DNA from: Bdellovibrio sp. ZAP7
GTDB lineage: Bacteria; Bdellovibrionota; Bdellovibrionia; Bdellovibrionales; Bdellovibrionaceae
DNA: 64,000 bases
Assembly (NCBI RefSeq): GCF_006874645.1
Contig: NZ_CP030082.1
Span: 2,356,001 to 2,420,000, forward strand
Direction of reading: 5' to 3'
Positions 27,665-36,353 of this stretch are shown piece after piece. The notes beneath the pieces are model-generated. The model had not been told where the DNA came from, ran no database searches, and saw only the letters and a list, made by a program, of their open reading frames with translations. A program made the translations under genes and the position numbers. Within the stretch, counting starts at the first letter, position 1, and each line of letters begins with the position of its first letter.

Positions 27665-28187
27665 GCAATTGAGAATACGCTTGCGAGCCGCTCTCCGCAA
27701 GGCTTGATGCGGACGCGCGCAAGCCCTCGGTTGGCTTTTTAGGTGGGACTTATAGGGTGGGACTTCGAACGCCGCGATTACGGCAAAAAATTTGTGGGAC
27801 CAGGGCTCTCTGTGCGTTCGAGAGGGGTCCAAGGACCTTCCGAGGGAGGAGAATCAAACTTGTTGTCTCCTTCTGAAACCCAACATATCAACCTGGACCT
27901 ATAAGCACAAAACGATAATATTTGTCTCATCCATAAGTTTTGCTTATGGATGGATAATGCCGAAACTGAGCCTTATTTGAGGAAGTTTCTGTAATTTCTC
28001 CATGAGAAATTCCATTTGTGAATGATAGCCACCCTATGAATATCTTGATGCGCTGAATTTATAGCCATCTGAGAGCTAAAATAGCGAAAACCTAAAGATT
28101 GTTAAGCGATTATCGCACCTCCCCCGATTGCATAATTTATATTTATCGCTTACCTTCAGCTCGCAAATTTACATTTGGAGGCTTTCC
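27665..28187. other. Divergent-promoter region with several hairpins
   Basis: No gene. It contains a nested GC-rich structure at 27679-27724 (GCTTGCG / CGCAAGC, inner CCGCA / TGCGG), three GTGGGAC repeats (about 27743, 27757, 27794), a GGACC...GGTCC hairpin near 27797-27835, a perfect palindrome at 27928-27952 and AATTTCT / AGAAATT at 27993-28011. Confidence 0.55.
27928..27952. promoter_or_regulatory. Perfect palindrome, possible operator or terminator
   Basis: CATCCATAAG / CTTATGGATG, 10-bp arms with loop TTTTG, between divergent fumarase and OPA transporter genes. It has no T-run, which favours a protein site over a terminator. Confidence 0.4.
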
Positions 28188-29714
28188 ATGGCTTTAGCTC
28201 TCGTGGGACTGTGTCTTGCTGCGGTAATTTTTTTATACTTCAGCAACAATCCGTTGAATCATTCACGCAAGTTTATGATTCGTCGCTTCGTTAACTGGTT
28301 CCCGTTGGGCATGTCCTATGCCTTCTTGTACATGGGCCGTTACAACCTGAACGTTTCCAAGAACGCCTTGGGCGATATGATGACGAAAGAACAATTCGGT
28401 ATCATTTTCGCCGCCGGGACCATCACTTACGGTCTTTCTTTCCTGATCAACGGTCCCATCGTCGATAAAATCGGTGGTAAAAAAGGGATCATCATCGCAA
28501 CCCTGGGTTCATCGATCATGAACTTACTGATGGGTGGAGCGACTTACCTTTATCTAATGGGTCGTTTGAAAACAAACATGGTTGTGGCTTTCTCCATCCT
28601 GTTTGCGATGAACATGTTCTTCCAATCTTACGGCGCCGTTTCCATTATTAAAGTAAAAGCTTATTGGTTCCACGTTCGTGAGCGCGGGGTCTTCGGAGCG
28701 ATCTTTGGTACTTTGATTTCTTTCGGTGTGTACTTTGCATTCGACTGGGGTCAAGCGATCGTCGAAGCTTCCAAGCTTCACATCGAAGGTCAAATGACAG
28801 CCTTCCAATCCTTTATCCAACACATCTTTGCGATCGACACAGGAACTACGAATGCCACTTGGTTGGTATTCACGATCCCAGCTTTCATTTTGATCTGCTG
28901 GGCCCTGATCGACATGGTTCTTTTGAAGGACTCCCCTCAAGAAGCTAACTTCGGCGAATTCGATACAGCCGATGCTTCTTCGGATGACGACGAAAACGTT
29001 AAAATCACAATGGGCTTGGTACTTAAAAAAGTTTTCTCTAATCCCATCATGTACACGATTGCCTTGGTAGATTTCACTTCCGGTGTTCTTCGTAACGGTA
29101 TCATGCAGTGGTATCTGGTTTTCGCGCACGAGATGAAAGCGACAGACGAAGCCTTCTATAATGCTTCCGAGTTCTTCGTTAAGAACTGGGGCTTGCTACT
29201 ATGCTTAACCGGTATCATTGGTGGCTTCATGGCCGGCATGATGTCTGACCGCTTCTTCCAATCCCGCCGTGGGCCGCCAGCGGCGATCAACAACGTGATT
29301 ATGATCTTCCTTTTGATCTTGATGTCGATTTTCCTGACGAAAGAACCCAACATCGTGGGTGGCTGTGCGATCTTGATGACTCTGGCAGTTATCGGCGTTC
29401 ACTCTTTGATGTCTGGTACAGCTGCTGCTGACTTTGGTGGTAAAAAAATGACGGCGACTGCTTCTGGTATCGTGGATGGTTGCGTGTACTTGGGTTCAGG
29501 TATCCAATCATTGGCGATTGGTTACTTGTCTGCGAAAAGCTGGCATTATTGGCCATTGTTCCTTCTGCCGTTCTCTTTCTTGGGCTTGTACCTTTCTCTT
29601 CGCATGTGGAATGAACTTCCTGAAGCGACGAAGAAGTACATCCTGAAACAAGAGCAGGAAGCTGCTAAAGAACAGGGAAAGACTTTAGGTAGCGAATCCC
29701 CAGCTACCAACTAA
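28188..29714 (+). CDS. OPA-family MFS transporter (GlpT/UhpT-like)
   Basis: 508 residues from the ATG at 28188 (TTGGAGG upstream; the longer TTG frame lacks one). Twelve membrane segments. The N-terminal half has YMGRYNLNVSKNALGD, the organophosphate:phosphate antiporter signature, and INGPIVDKIGGKKG in the first cytoplasmic loop. The family exchanges glycerol-3-phosphate or sugar phosphates for phosphate, which would fit uptake of prey metabolites (inference). Long insertion at about residues 180-225. Confidence 0.85.
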   Translation: MALALVGLCLAAVIFLYFSNNPLNHSRKFMIRRFVNWFPLGMSYAFLYMGRYNLNVSKNALGDMMTKEQFGIIFAAGTITYGLSFLINGPIVDKIGGKKGIIIATLGSSIMNLLMGGATYLYLMGRLKTNMVVAFSILFAMNMFFQSYGAVSIIKVKAYWFHVRERGVFGAIFGTLISFGVYFAFDWGQAIVEASKLHIEGQMTAFQSFIQHIFAIDTGTTNATWLVFTIPAFILICWALIDMVLLKDSPQEANFGEFDTADASSDDDENVKITMGLVLKKVFSNPIMYTIALVDFTSGVLRNGIMQWYLVFAHEMKATDEAFYNASEFFVKNWGLLLCLTGIIGGFMAGMMSDRFFQSRRGPPAAINNVIMIFLLILMSIFLTKEPNIVGGCAILMTLAVIGVHSLMSGTAAADFGGKKMTATASGIVDGCVYLGSGIQSLAIGYLSAKSWHYWPLFLLPFSFLGLYLSLRMWNELPEATKKYILKQEQEAAKEQGKTLGSESPATN

Positions 29715-29723
29715 AACAAAATC

Positions 29724-29750
29724 AAGGCTCACTTCTGTGAGCCTTTTTTG
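29724..29750 (+). terminator. Terminator of the OPA transporter gene
   Basis: AAGGCTCAC / GTGAGCCTT stem, loop TTCT, T-run. Confidence 0.85.
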
Positions 29751-29839
29751 TATCCTCACACAAAGATCTTCGCTGGTCTTGCCCTCCCCCCACCTTATCG
29801 TGCGCAATAAAAAGGTCTAACTTGCGCCGGGAGGTCGGA

Positions 29840-30811
29840 ATGAGAATCATCTGGGCTATGGATGCCTTTGAAGACAATAAAGAGCTCAATCAAAGAATGG
29901 CTTCATATCTAAGCCGCCTACATGAAAGCACCGGCGCAGATATAGAACCCGTTTATCTTCTTCGAGAAAACGAAATCGTGCTCCCCAGTTATGAAGTTCC
30001 GACGTGGGTGACAGATCACTCCCGCACCGCGGAAGCACTATTTAAAGAAGTCCTGGGCGATTATGACTTAAGCTTCTTGCTTGAACCCAAAGTCATTCCC
30101 CATGCCTCACAATCTCACGCTGGCGCTGCTGAAACGCTCTCGGCCTATGCCGACCGCACCCACGCTGATCTGATCGTGGTGGGCAGTCATGGACGCCAGG
30201 GCTTCCAACGCTTCCTCTTGGGAAGTTTTGCGGAAAGTCTGCTTTTAGAATCAGATGTCCCGGTTTTTGTTGTCGGCGCACACACCACGCAAAAGCCAAT
30301 TTCAAATATTCTGTTCCCGACAGAGTTCGGTGATCACTCCAAAGAAAACTATCGCCATGTTTTAGATCTGGCTAAAAAGTTTAATGCCGAAGTAACTCTG
30401 TTTCACTGCATCGCCCGCCCGATTGAAAGTCTGTTCGAGATGGACACGCGCCCGCGCGTTTACAACTTTAAAGGCAAGATGCTGACCCTCGAACAAATAG
30501 TCCAGCAACAAATTGAGCACCAATCCCAGCGCGCCGAACACTGGATCTCTTGGGCACGCAGCGAAGGTGTGGTGGCGCAATATCACATTGATAGTTCCTA
30601 TAAGTCTGTGGATGAGGCGATCTTGGAAGCTATACCCCAGCACGATGTTGGTTTGGTGGTGATGGAAGCACAGAGCGGACCGTTAAGTTCTGCCATACTA
30701 GGCAGCTTCACTCGCAACGTGGTTCGCCAGGCAGAATGTCCGGTGTATGTTCTGACTCGTCACTTTTACGATCATGTGGAAGATCGCTTTGGCGATGCAG
30801 CTGCGCCTTAA
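29840..30811 (+). CDS. Tandem universal stress protein (two Usp domains)
   Basis: 323 residues from the ATG at 29840 (GGGAGG upstream). Domain 1 (about 1-150) keeps the ATP-binding motif GSHGRQGFQRFLLGS. Domain 2 (about 155-315) has EAQSGPLSSAILGS in the equivalent place, without the first glycine pair, so it may not bind ATP. Tandem Usp proteins act in stress or starvation survival. Convergent with the LuxR-type gene. Confidence 0.85.
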   Translation: MRIIWAMDAFEDNKELNQRMASYLSRLHESTGADIEPVYLLRENEIVLPSYEVPTWVTDHSRTAEALFKEVLGDYDLSFLLEPKVIPHASQSHAGAAETLSAYADRTHADLIVVGSHGRQGFQRFLLGSFAESLLLESDVPVFVVGAHTTQKPISNILFPTEFGDHSKENYRHVLDLAKKFNAEVTLFHCIARPIESLFEMDTRPRVYNFKGKMLTLEQIVQQQIEHQSQRAEHWISWARSEGVVAQYHIDSSYKSVDEAILEAIPQHDVGLVVMEAQSGPLSSAILGSFTRNVVRQAECPVYVLTRHFYDHVEDRFGDAAAP

Positions 30812-30836
30812 ATTAAATTTGAACATGAGAACTAAA

Positions 30837-30860
30837 AAAGGGCTCCAGAGGGAGCCCTTT
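30837..30860. terminator. Bidirectional terminator
   Basis: AAAGGGCTCC / GGAGCCCTTT perfect 10-bp stem, loop AGAG, between convergent Usp and LuxR-type genes. Confidence 0.85.
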
Positions 30861-30873
30861 CGTTTTTAGAACC

Positions 30874-31365
30874 TTATGCGACGCGACCCTGTGTGGGGCG
30901 CATGGATGGTGGAAGTTTTTTATAAGCGTTATTCAAATGAGTTTTCAAAGTCGCTTTCGAGATAAAGAGTTTATCAGCGATTTGTTGATTCGTCATTCCT
31001 GAGGTCACCATGCGCATGATGCGAATTTCACTAGGAGTGAGACCTTTATTCACGAAGAAAGCTTCTTGAGCGGCTAGCTTCTCGGCTTCGTTTTTAATTG
31101 GGTAAAGGAACGTCATCACATTCTCGCCGTCTTTTACCAACATCACATCGACGAATTGACCTTCAATGTGCTGGCCTTTGTGAAGCTTCATGCCATCTTG
31201 GATCGGCGAAGTCTCTTCCACCTGCTTCATCATCTCTGCACACGCGGTATTTCCGCAAACACCCGGTGCCTTAGAACCACAAGTCTTCTGCGAAGCTTCG
31301 TTCTGAAATAGAACTTCATTTTTACTATTGCGGATACAAATACTAAGTTTGTCACCTGTGCACAT
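30874..31365 (-). CDS. LuxR-type HTH regulator with Cys-rich sensor domain
   Basis: 163 residues from the ATG at 31365 (GGAGGA upstream; ATG 31380 has none). C-terminal LuxR/FixJ HTH: LTPSEIRIMRMVTSGMTNQQIADKLFISKATLKTHLNNAYKKL. The N-terminal ~95 residues are PAS-like (ICIRNSKNEVLFQN) and carry five cysteines, three in TCGSKAPGVCGNTAC. No receiver domain. The cysteines suggest metal, Fe-S or redox sensing (inference). Confidence 0.8.
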   Translation of the reverse strand: MCTGDKLSICIRNSKNEVLFQNEASQKTCGSKAPGVCGNTACAEMMKQVEETSPIQDGMKLHKGQHIEGQFVDVMLVKDGENVMTFLYPIKNEAEKLAAQEAFFVNKGLTPSEIRIMRMVTSGMTNQQIADKLFISKATLKTHLNNAYKKLPPSMRPTQGRVA

Positions 31366-31863
31366 TTGCAGATCCTCCATCCAACTAAGTATATTATGTC
31401 ATTTACCGCCTAAAACCGAGGATGATCTCGATCATGTTTTCTTGAACTTTTTTAAATGTGAGGTCCAAGGTCGATTGCACAATGACTAGGCATGGCGGAC
31501 GAGAGGGTTTCATATTGCAAGATCACAGGAGCTTGCTTGATTTATTACTAAAATGTAAGAAGGAACCTAAGGATTCTCCTCTGGAATCTCATGGAAATCG
31601 TGAAACTTATGTGCGAATAATCCGTATAAATTTCGGAAAAATGCCGTTTTCCGGGTGGATTTATTGCGTCCATGTAATAAACGAGCCGCAATTTGATGCC
31701 GTATCAGAATAAGCCAATGGTTCAGAAAAAATTCTCGCATGTACCCCATGCCGACTCCTTGGTACTGCTAATTGATACTTGAACTACTGGTATTGAATAT
31801 TAAACCGCTCTGACCGAATATGAACCTGAGCCAAGTTAATAAAACCTCAGACAAGGAGGAAGT
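31366..31863. other. Intergenic region without a convincing gene
   Basis: Two short open frames (about 60 and 84 codons) overlap on opposite strands without family features or good ribosome sites. A weak ATGATC / GATCAT hairpin with T-rich tail lies at 31422-31456. No clear TetR palindrome was found before the regulator gene. Confidence 0.45.
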
Positions 31864-32490
31864 ATGGGTGCCAGTCCAGTAAGCCACTCGAATCCGGATA
31901 AAAAGTATATGTTGAAAATTCCGGTGCAAAAACGCTCGAAAGAAACAGTGGCGAGCATTGTTGAATCCTGTGCACGACTATTAGTACAGGAACCATATCA
32001 CGCAATCACTACAGATAAGATTGCGGAGATGGCCGGTGTAAGTATCGGATCGTTATATCAGTTCTTTGCAAACAAGGAAGCCATCGTCGCGGCGGTTATC
32101 GATGATCTTCTGCAAAAAGACTTGATATATATTGAAGAGAACTTAGCAAAACTAACGACACATGACTTGGATACTAAAATCCACGCATTTATCGATATCG
32201 GTTTTGCGCGTTTCCATGACAATCGCCCTCTAAGAACAGCCCTTCAAGGCGTTCAAGGAATGCTCGATTATTGGGAAACTCGCCGCGTGTTCTTTGAACA
32301 TTATCAAAAAGCCGTGTTAGCGCATATGCCGCAAATCCCAGGGCGCGATCGCGAGATGATTGCACTGTTCATTGTGAGCAGCTTCAATAACATCCTGCAA
32401 TTAAGTCTTTTGGGTCCACAATCTCCGGAAAGAGAAAACGAAATCAAAAAAGAAGTGTTCATTTTGATCAATCGTTATCTAAAACCTTAG
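31864..32490 (+). CDS. TetR-family transcriptional regulator
   Basis: 208 residues, AAGGAGGAAG ribosome site. N-terminal TetR HTH at about residues 30-75: ITTDKIAEMAGVSIGSLYQFFANKEAIVAAVIDDL. The C-terminal ligand domain is divergent. It lies 65 nt upstream of the ClC gene in the same direction and probably regulates it and the following monooxygenase. Ligand unknown. Confidence 0.88.
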   Translation: MGASPVSHSNPDKKYMLKIPVQKRSKETVASIVESCARLLVQEPYHAITTDKIAEMAGVSIGSLYQFFANKEAIVAAVIDDLLQKDLIYIEENLAKLTTHDLDTKIHAFIDIGFARFHDNRPLRTALQGVQGMLDYWETRRVFFEHYQKAVLAHMPQIPGRDREMIALFIVSSFNNILQLSLLGPQSPERENEIKKEVFILINRYLKP

Positions 32491-32555
32491 TCATAAGAAA
32501 AACCTTGTGACTTTATAAATCCTCCTCGTATGCTGAATGTATCGAGGGGGATTTT

Positions 32556-33758
32556 TTGTTTAAAGCAGTACTGCAGTGGTTTGGTTTGTCTTTAGTTATC
32601 GGCGCTCTGGCCGGAACTGCCTCTGCGGGATTCTTAGCTTCCCTTGATTTCGTCACTAAAACTCGTCTTGAATACCCTGCTCTACTTTTCTTGCTGCCCG
32701 TCGCGGGAATATTAGTCGCGTGGCTTTATCATCGTCATGGAAAAGCTGTGATGGCGGGAACGGATTTAATTCTAGATGAGATTCACAGCCCCAAACAAGT
32801 CGTTCCCTTGCGCATGACTCCTCTGGTTTTACTTGGGACTTTGATCACTCATCTTTTCGGTGGCTCCGCGGGACGCGAAGGCACTGCTGTGCAAATGGGT
32901 GCCTCACTATCGGACCAGCTCACGCATGTGTTTAAGTTCGAAGGACAACAGCGAAAAATCTTGTTGATGGCGGGCATCTCTGCCGGGTTTGCCTCTGTAT
33001 TTGGAACTCCCTTGGCAGGAGCGATTTTTGGTTTGGAAGTTTTGCGTGTGGGTCGCCTCCGCTATGCGGCCCTGTTGCCCTGCTTTGCTTCGGCGATCAT
33101 CGCGGACCGCGTGACTTCTTTATGGGGCATTCATCACACTGTTTATAAAATTTCAGAATTCGCACCTTTAGAATTAGCTCCTCTGGGTTATGCGGTTTTT
33201 GCGGGGATTGCTTTTGGTTTGTGCGCGCGACTTTTTTCACAAAGCCTGCACCATATGATTCGTCTTTTTAAAAATGGCGTGAGTAATCCGATGGTACGCG
33301 CCTTTGTCGGCGGAATCATTGTGATTGTTCTGGCCGCTTTGATGCAATCGGATCGCTATTTGGGATTGGGCTTACCCGTTATCGTTGAAACTTTTAATCG
33401 ACATGTTCCAGCCTATGACTTTATTTTAAAGACCTTGTTCACCGCGGTCACCTTAGGCTCCGGATTTAAAGGTGGCGAGGTCACGCCGTTATTTTTTGTG
33501 GGTGCGACATTAGGCAATGCTTTGTCTTGGATTCTTCCCTTACCAATGTCACTCTTAAGTGGAATGGGATTTGTGGGAGTTTTCGCAGGCGCAGCCAACA
33601 CACCTCTGGCGTGCACAGTAATGGCCATGGAGCTTTTTGGAACTCAAGGCGCCGTTTTCTGTGCGATTGCTTGCATCGTTAGTTATCTCTGCTCGGGTCA
33701 CAAAGGCATTTATCATTCGCAAAGAATTGGGGTAAAAAAGCATGTTGAAACAAATTAA
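32556..33758 (+). CDS. ClC-family anion transporter, possibly fluoride-type (CLC-F)
   Basis: 400 residues, TTG start with GAGGGGGA upstream. About ten membrane helices. ClC motifs are altered: GGSAGREGTAVQMG holds the gating-glutamate region (canonical GxxGxEGP) and GSGFKGGEVTPLF replaces GxFxP. These variants resemble fluoride-exporting CLC-F proteins more than chloride ClCs, from memory of the family. No fluoride riboswitch is seen upstream. Overlaps the next gene by 17 nt. Confidence 0.8.
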   Translation: MFKAVLQWFGLSLVIGALAGTASAGFLASLDFVTKTRLEYPALLFLLPVAGILVAWLYHRHGKAVMAGTDLILDEIHSPKQVVPLRMTPLVLLGTLITHLFGGSAGREGTAVQMGASLSDQLTHVFKFEGQQRKILLMAGISAGFASVFGTPLAGAIFGLEVLRVGRLRYAALLPCFASAIIADRVTSLWGIHHTVYKISEFAPLELAPLGYAVFAGIAFGLCARLFSQSLHHMIRLFKNGVSNPMVRAFVGGIIVIVLAALMQSDRYLGLGLPVIVETFNRHVPAYDFILKTLFTAVTLGSGFKGGEVTPLFFVGATLGNALSWILPLPMSLLSGMGFVGVFAGAANTPLACTVMAMELFGTQGAVFCAIACIVSYLCSGHKGIYHSQRIGVKKHVETN

Positions 33759-34740
33759 AACTCCCTTTACTGAAATGATGGGAATTGATTTTCCTATCAT
33801 CGCAGCTCCGATGTTTTTGGTAAGCAATGCGGATATCGTCTCTGAAGCCAGTGAAGCTGGTGGTATTGGCACCTTCCCCGCTTTGAATTATCGCCCTTTG
33901 GAAAATTACGCCGCTGCTTTAAAAGAAATGCGCGAAAAAACGAAAAAACCGATTGGGCTTAACATTATCGTTAATAAATCGAACACGCGCCAAAATGATG
34001 ATTTAAGAATCGCCTTGGATCACGGGGTGAATCTTTTCATCACTTCTTTGGGCAATCCTAAAACTGTGATTCAAGAAGCCCATAAAAATGGCGCTAAAGT
34101 TTTTTGTGATGTGACGAACCTGGATCACGCTTTGAAAGTTCAAGACTTGGGTGCGGATGGCGTAATCGCCGTCGGCGCGGGCGCTGGGGGTCATGCGGGC
34201 CCCATCTCCCCTCTGGTTTTGATTCCTTGGCTTAAAACTCGCTTGAATATTCCTATCATCGCAGCCGGCGGTATTTCTCATGGCTCAATGATAGCTGCAT
34301 GTATGGCACTGGGAGCTTCTGGCGTCAGCGTGGGAACCCGCTTTATCGCAAGCAAAGAAGCCAACGTCGATCAAGCCTACAAAGACGCCATTATCAAATC
34401 CACGCCAGAAGATATCGTGATGACGACACGAGTGTCGGGCACCCCTGCCGCCGTGATCAACACACCTTACGTGCAAAAAATGGGTACGGACTTACCTTGG
34501 GCAATGAAGGTTTTAAAAGACCACAAACTTACAAAAAAATATATGGTCCCGTTGATTCACTTGATGGGTATGAAGTCTTTAGAAGAAGCTGCGGTGAAAC
34601 CAACTTGGAAAACAGTTTGGACTGCAGGACAGTCCGTGGGCTTAGTCGAAGAAATTCTGACGGTGCGTGAGATCTATAAAAAACTGATTTCTGAATACGA
34701 AGAAAGCGTGAATAACTTAAACCAACTCGGCATCAAATAG
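33742..34740 (+). CDS. Nitronate monooxygenase / FabK-like FMN oxidoreductase
   Basis: 332 residues, TIM barrel of the 2-nitropropane dioxygenase family. FMN-binding features: IIAAPMFLVSN at the start, GAGAGGHAGP around residue 150, IPIIAAGGISHG and ALGASGVSVGTRF. Oxidises alkyl nitronates, or acts as FabK-type enoyl-ACP reductase in related enzymes; the two cannot be separated here. Overlaps and is likely co-translated with the ClC gene. Confidence 0.87.
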   Translation: MLKQIKTPFTEMMGIDFPIIAAPMFLVSNADIVSEASEAGGIGTFPALNYRPLENYAAALKEMREKTKKPIGLNIIVNKSNTRQNDDLRIALDHGVNLFITSLGNPKTVIQEAHKNGAKVFCDVTNLDHALKVQDLGADGVIAVGAGAGGHAGPISPLVLIPWLKTRLNIPIIAAGGISHGSMIAACMALGASGVSVGTRFIASKEANVDQAYKDAIIKSTPEDIVMTTRVSGTPAAVINTPYVQKMGTDLPWAMKVLKDHKLTKKYMVPLIHLMGMKSLEEAAVKPTWKTVWTAGQSVGLVEEILTVREIYKKLISEYEESVNNLNQLGIK

Positions 34741-34790
34741 GTGCCAGGTCCTGTTTCTTGTTGCACGCAGCCGAAGTGCTTGTTCGCAAA

Positions 34791-34818
34791 AAAAAGACAC
34801 AGAGTTCTGTGTCTTTTT
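34791..34818. terminator. Bidirectional terminator
   Basis: AAAAAGACACAGA / TCTGTGTCTTTTT perfect 13-bp stem with a 2-nt centre, between convergent genes. Confidence 0.85.
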
Positions 34819-34819
34819 T

Positions 34820-35254
34820 TTATAAACTTTTGCGCATTTTCTTATGCGGAAGACCCACTTCACCAAAGGTTTCACCGACGACCTCATAGCCAAGCTTCAA
34901 ATAAAACGGAACGGCCGTTTCGCGAGCATTCAATTCGATTTCTTTATATCTCAACTCTCGGGCCTTGGCTTCAGATGCTTCAACCAGAATTCTGCCAACA
35001 CCGGTGCCTTGAGCATGCGGATCGACAGCCACTTGGCGCATCTTCACAACCGTGTCGCTGACTTTTCTTAAAAGCAGGCACCCGAACAAAGCTTTGCCGC
35101 GAAAGGCACCCAAATGAACGTCGTCTTTCTCGGCACGCAAATCTTCTTGGGAAAATTTAAGTCCCAATGGTTTTCGCAAAACTTCATGCCTTAGATTAAC
35201 TTCTAGCTGGTACTCGCTGGAAGCATATTTGATCTCTTTAACTTCGATACCCAC
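34820..35254 (-). CDS. GNAT-family acetyltransferase
   Basis: 144 residues, the size of a minimal GNAT domain. Acetyl-CoA pyrophosphate-binding block QVAVDPHAQGTGVGRILVEASE lies around residues 73-94, and AVPFYLKLGYEVVGE is the family C-terminal block. Substrate unknown. It is 22 nt downstream of the DUF4442 gene in the same direction. Confidence 0.88.
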   Translation of the reverse strand: MGIEVKEIKYASSEYQLEVNLRHEVLRKPLGLKFSQEDLRAEKDDVHLGAFRGKALFGCLLLRKVSDTVVKMRQVAVDPHAQGTGVGRILVEASEAKARELRYKEIELNARETAVPFYLKLGYEVVGETFGEVGLPHKKMRKSL

Positions 35255-35276
35255 AAGGAAAACCTCAGAAATCAGT

Positions 35277-35759
35277 TTAAGACTTCAGTGATCTATTACG
35301 AACCGACAAAGTCAGCTCATACGTCATGACGGGCTCTTGGCTTTTGCTTGGAACAATCGCGTAGCCTTTCATTTTTCTTTCCAGACGTTCTGGATTTTTC
35401 TTAGCCTCTTCGATCAAAGATTTTACAGCTTCCACTTCATCACAGATAAAATGAACATCGCCATCCGCGCGCTTTCCATACTGCGCAGTAAAGTCTTTAA
35501 AAATGAAATCGATCTTTTGCTTGCTTTCGGCGATCACCTGCACCGCCGGGGCTGCGATAGAAAGTTCTGCGCCTACTCCCAAAGCACCAAAGTACATCGA
35601 GTTCAGATGATTTTTTGTGCGATAGCCCAATGGAATTTTGATTACGAACTTCTTATCCGTCATCTCAACCACTTTAGGGCCGATGAAAACTAAAAGAGGA
35701 ATTTTTAAAAGACCATAGACAGCTAAGAAGGCATTAAATTTGAAAATTTTTGTATTCAT
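35277..35759 (-). CDS. DUF4442 hotdog-fold thioesterase-like protein
   Basis: 160 residues from the ATG at 35759 (AAAGGG upstream; an upstream GTG lacks one). YRTKNHLNSMYFGALGVGAELS around residues 62-83 matches the DUF4442/PaaI-like hotdog motif. Possibly an acyl-CoA or acyl-ACP thioesterase. Two hydrophobic N-terminal segments suggest membrane contact. Confidence 0.75.
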   Translation of the reverse strand: MNTKIFKFNAFLAVYGLLKIPLLVFIGPKVVEMTDKKFVIKIPLGYRTKNHLNSMYFGALGVGAELSIAAPAVQVIAESKQKIDFIFKDFTAQYGKRADGDVHFICDEVEAVKSLIEEAKKNPERLERKMKGYAIVPSKSQEPVMTYELTLSVRNRSLKS

Positions 35760-35822
35760 GCCCTTTATCTTAAGACTCGAGACCAGAGAAGGGCCAGCAC
35801 TTTTCACTGAGGGCGGACTATT

Positions 35823-35851
35823 TTGACATTTTCCACTTAGAAGGAGACAAT
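35823..35851 (+). promoter_or_regulatory. Sigma-70-like promoter of the candidate ncRNA
   Basis: Perfect -35 TTGACA, 17-nt spacer, -10 GACAAT (4 of 6). Confidence 0.45.
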
Positions 35852-35857
35852 ATCCTT

Positions 35858-35998
35858 AGACAGACAGCTCTCACGGGAAGCGGATCCCTCAGTTCTCATT
35901 CCCTCTGAACACACTTCCCCTTGACGGAGCTGATCTCATAGACCCCCGATTCAAGTTCGCTTAAGGAAGAACTTTTGCAACCGGGGGTTTCCTTTTTA
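35858..35998 (+). ncRNA. Candidate structured small RNA with intrinsic terminator
   Basis: From the predicted start, three nested pairings: CAGCTC 35865-35870 with GAGCTG 35927-35932, GGGAAG 35875-35880 with CTTCCC 35914-35919, and an inner GTTC/GAAC loop; internal asymmetric bulges resemble a long-stem regulatory RNA. A second domain (CCCCCG / CGGGGG with inner AAGTTC / GAACTT) ends in a T-rich run like a terminator. No known family (6S, SRP, tmRNA, RNase P) matched by eye. Confidence 0.45.
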
Positions 35999-36023
35999 TC
36001 TCCCCAGCTCCGATGCGGCCTCG

Positions 36024-36215
36024 AGGGAGAGGTACTTATTTAATTTTTTAATTTAAGTCGACGCGCCATCCAGGGCTCAACCGTCGCCCGCCTTTGGCGG
36101 GTTCGCGGATGTCAAGGGCTTCTGCCCTTGCCCCTTCGGGCTTCGCGCAAAAATAGCATCCTGCTATTTTTGACTATGCGCCGACGGAGGTCGACTTACA
36201 TAAGTACCTCTCCCT
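36024..36215. repeat. MITE-like element with 16-bp terminal inverted repeats
   Basis: Ends 36024-36039 and 36200-36215 are perfect 16-bp inverted repeats (AGGGAGAGGTACTTAT). A 9-bp pair TAAGTCGAC / GTCGACTTA lies inside, and three perfect hairpins fill the centre: CCCGCC-TTT-GGCGGG (36087-36101), CAAGGGC-TTCT-GCCCTTG (36113-36130) and an 11-bp stem at 36148-36172. Partial similarity continues outside the ends. No transposase. Confidence 0.65.
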
Positions 36216-36353
36216 AGCAGCCTTCGAAACTGGGATTCGAACGGGAGATCCCAATGAGGGCGCGTAGGAATTTCATTGTAATTTTGTTCGGTTTTGTACG
36301 TGGACCGTTGGGCTCTGTTTGGAATATTTTTTGGGCAACGGAGGTATTGATTT

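Larger units (their letters stand above)
35760..36353. other. Gene-free region holding a candidate ncRNA and a MITE-like element
   Basis: No open frame with family features. Contents: a promoter-like TTGACA-17-GACAAT at 35823-35851, a structured RNA candidate at 35858-35998, and a ~190-bp inverted-repeat element at 36024-36215. A TψC-like GGATTCGAAC sequence near 36233 does not fold as a tRNA. Confidence 0.6.

Noticed and set aside
27665-27832. 56-residue N-terminal extension of fumarase
   Set aside because: Non-conserved, basic sequence from a structured GC-rich leader; the family start is at 27664.
31458-31749. Short frames between the LuxR- and TetR-type genes
   Set aside because: They overlap each other on opposite strands and have no signal, domain or ribosome site.
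32491-32555. Fluoride riboswitch before the ClC gene
   Set aside because: Only 65 nt and none of the conserved riboswitch blocks were found.
36218-36262. tRNA-like GGATTCGAAC sequence
   Set aside because: The bases around it cannot form a T-stem or acceptor stem, so no tRNA was called.
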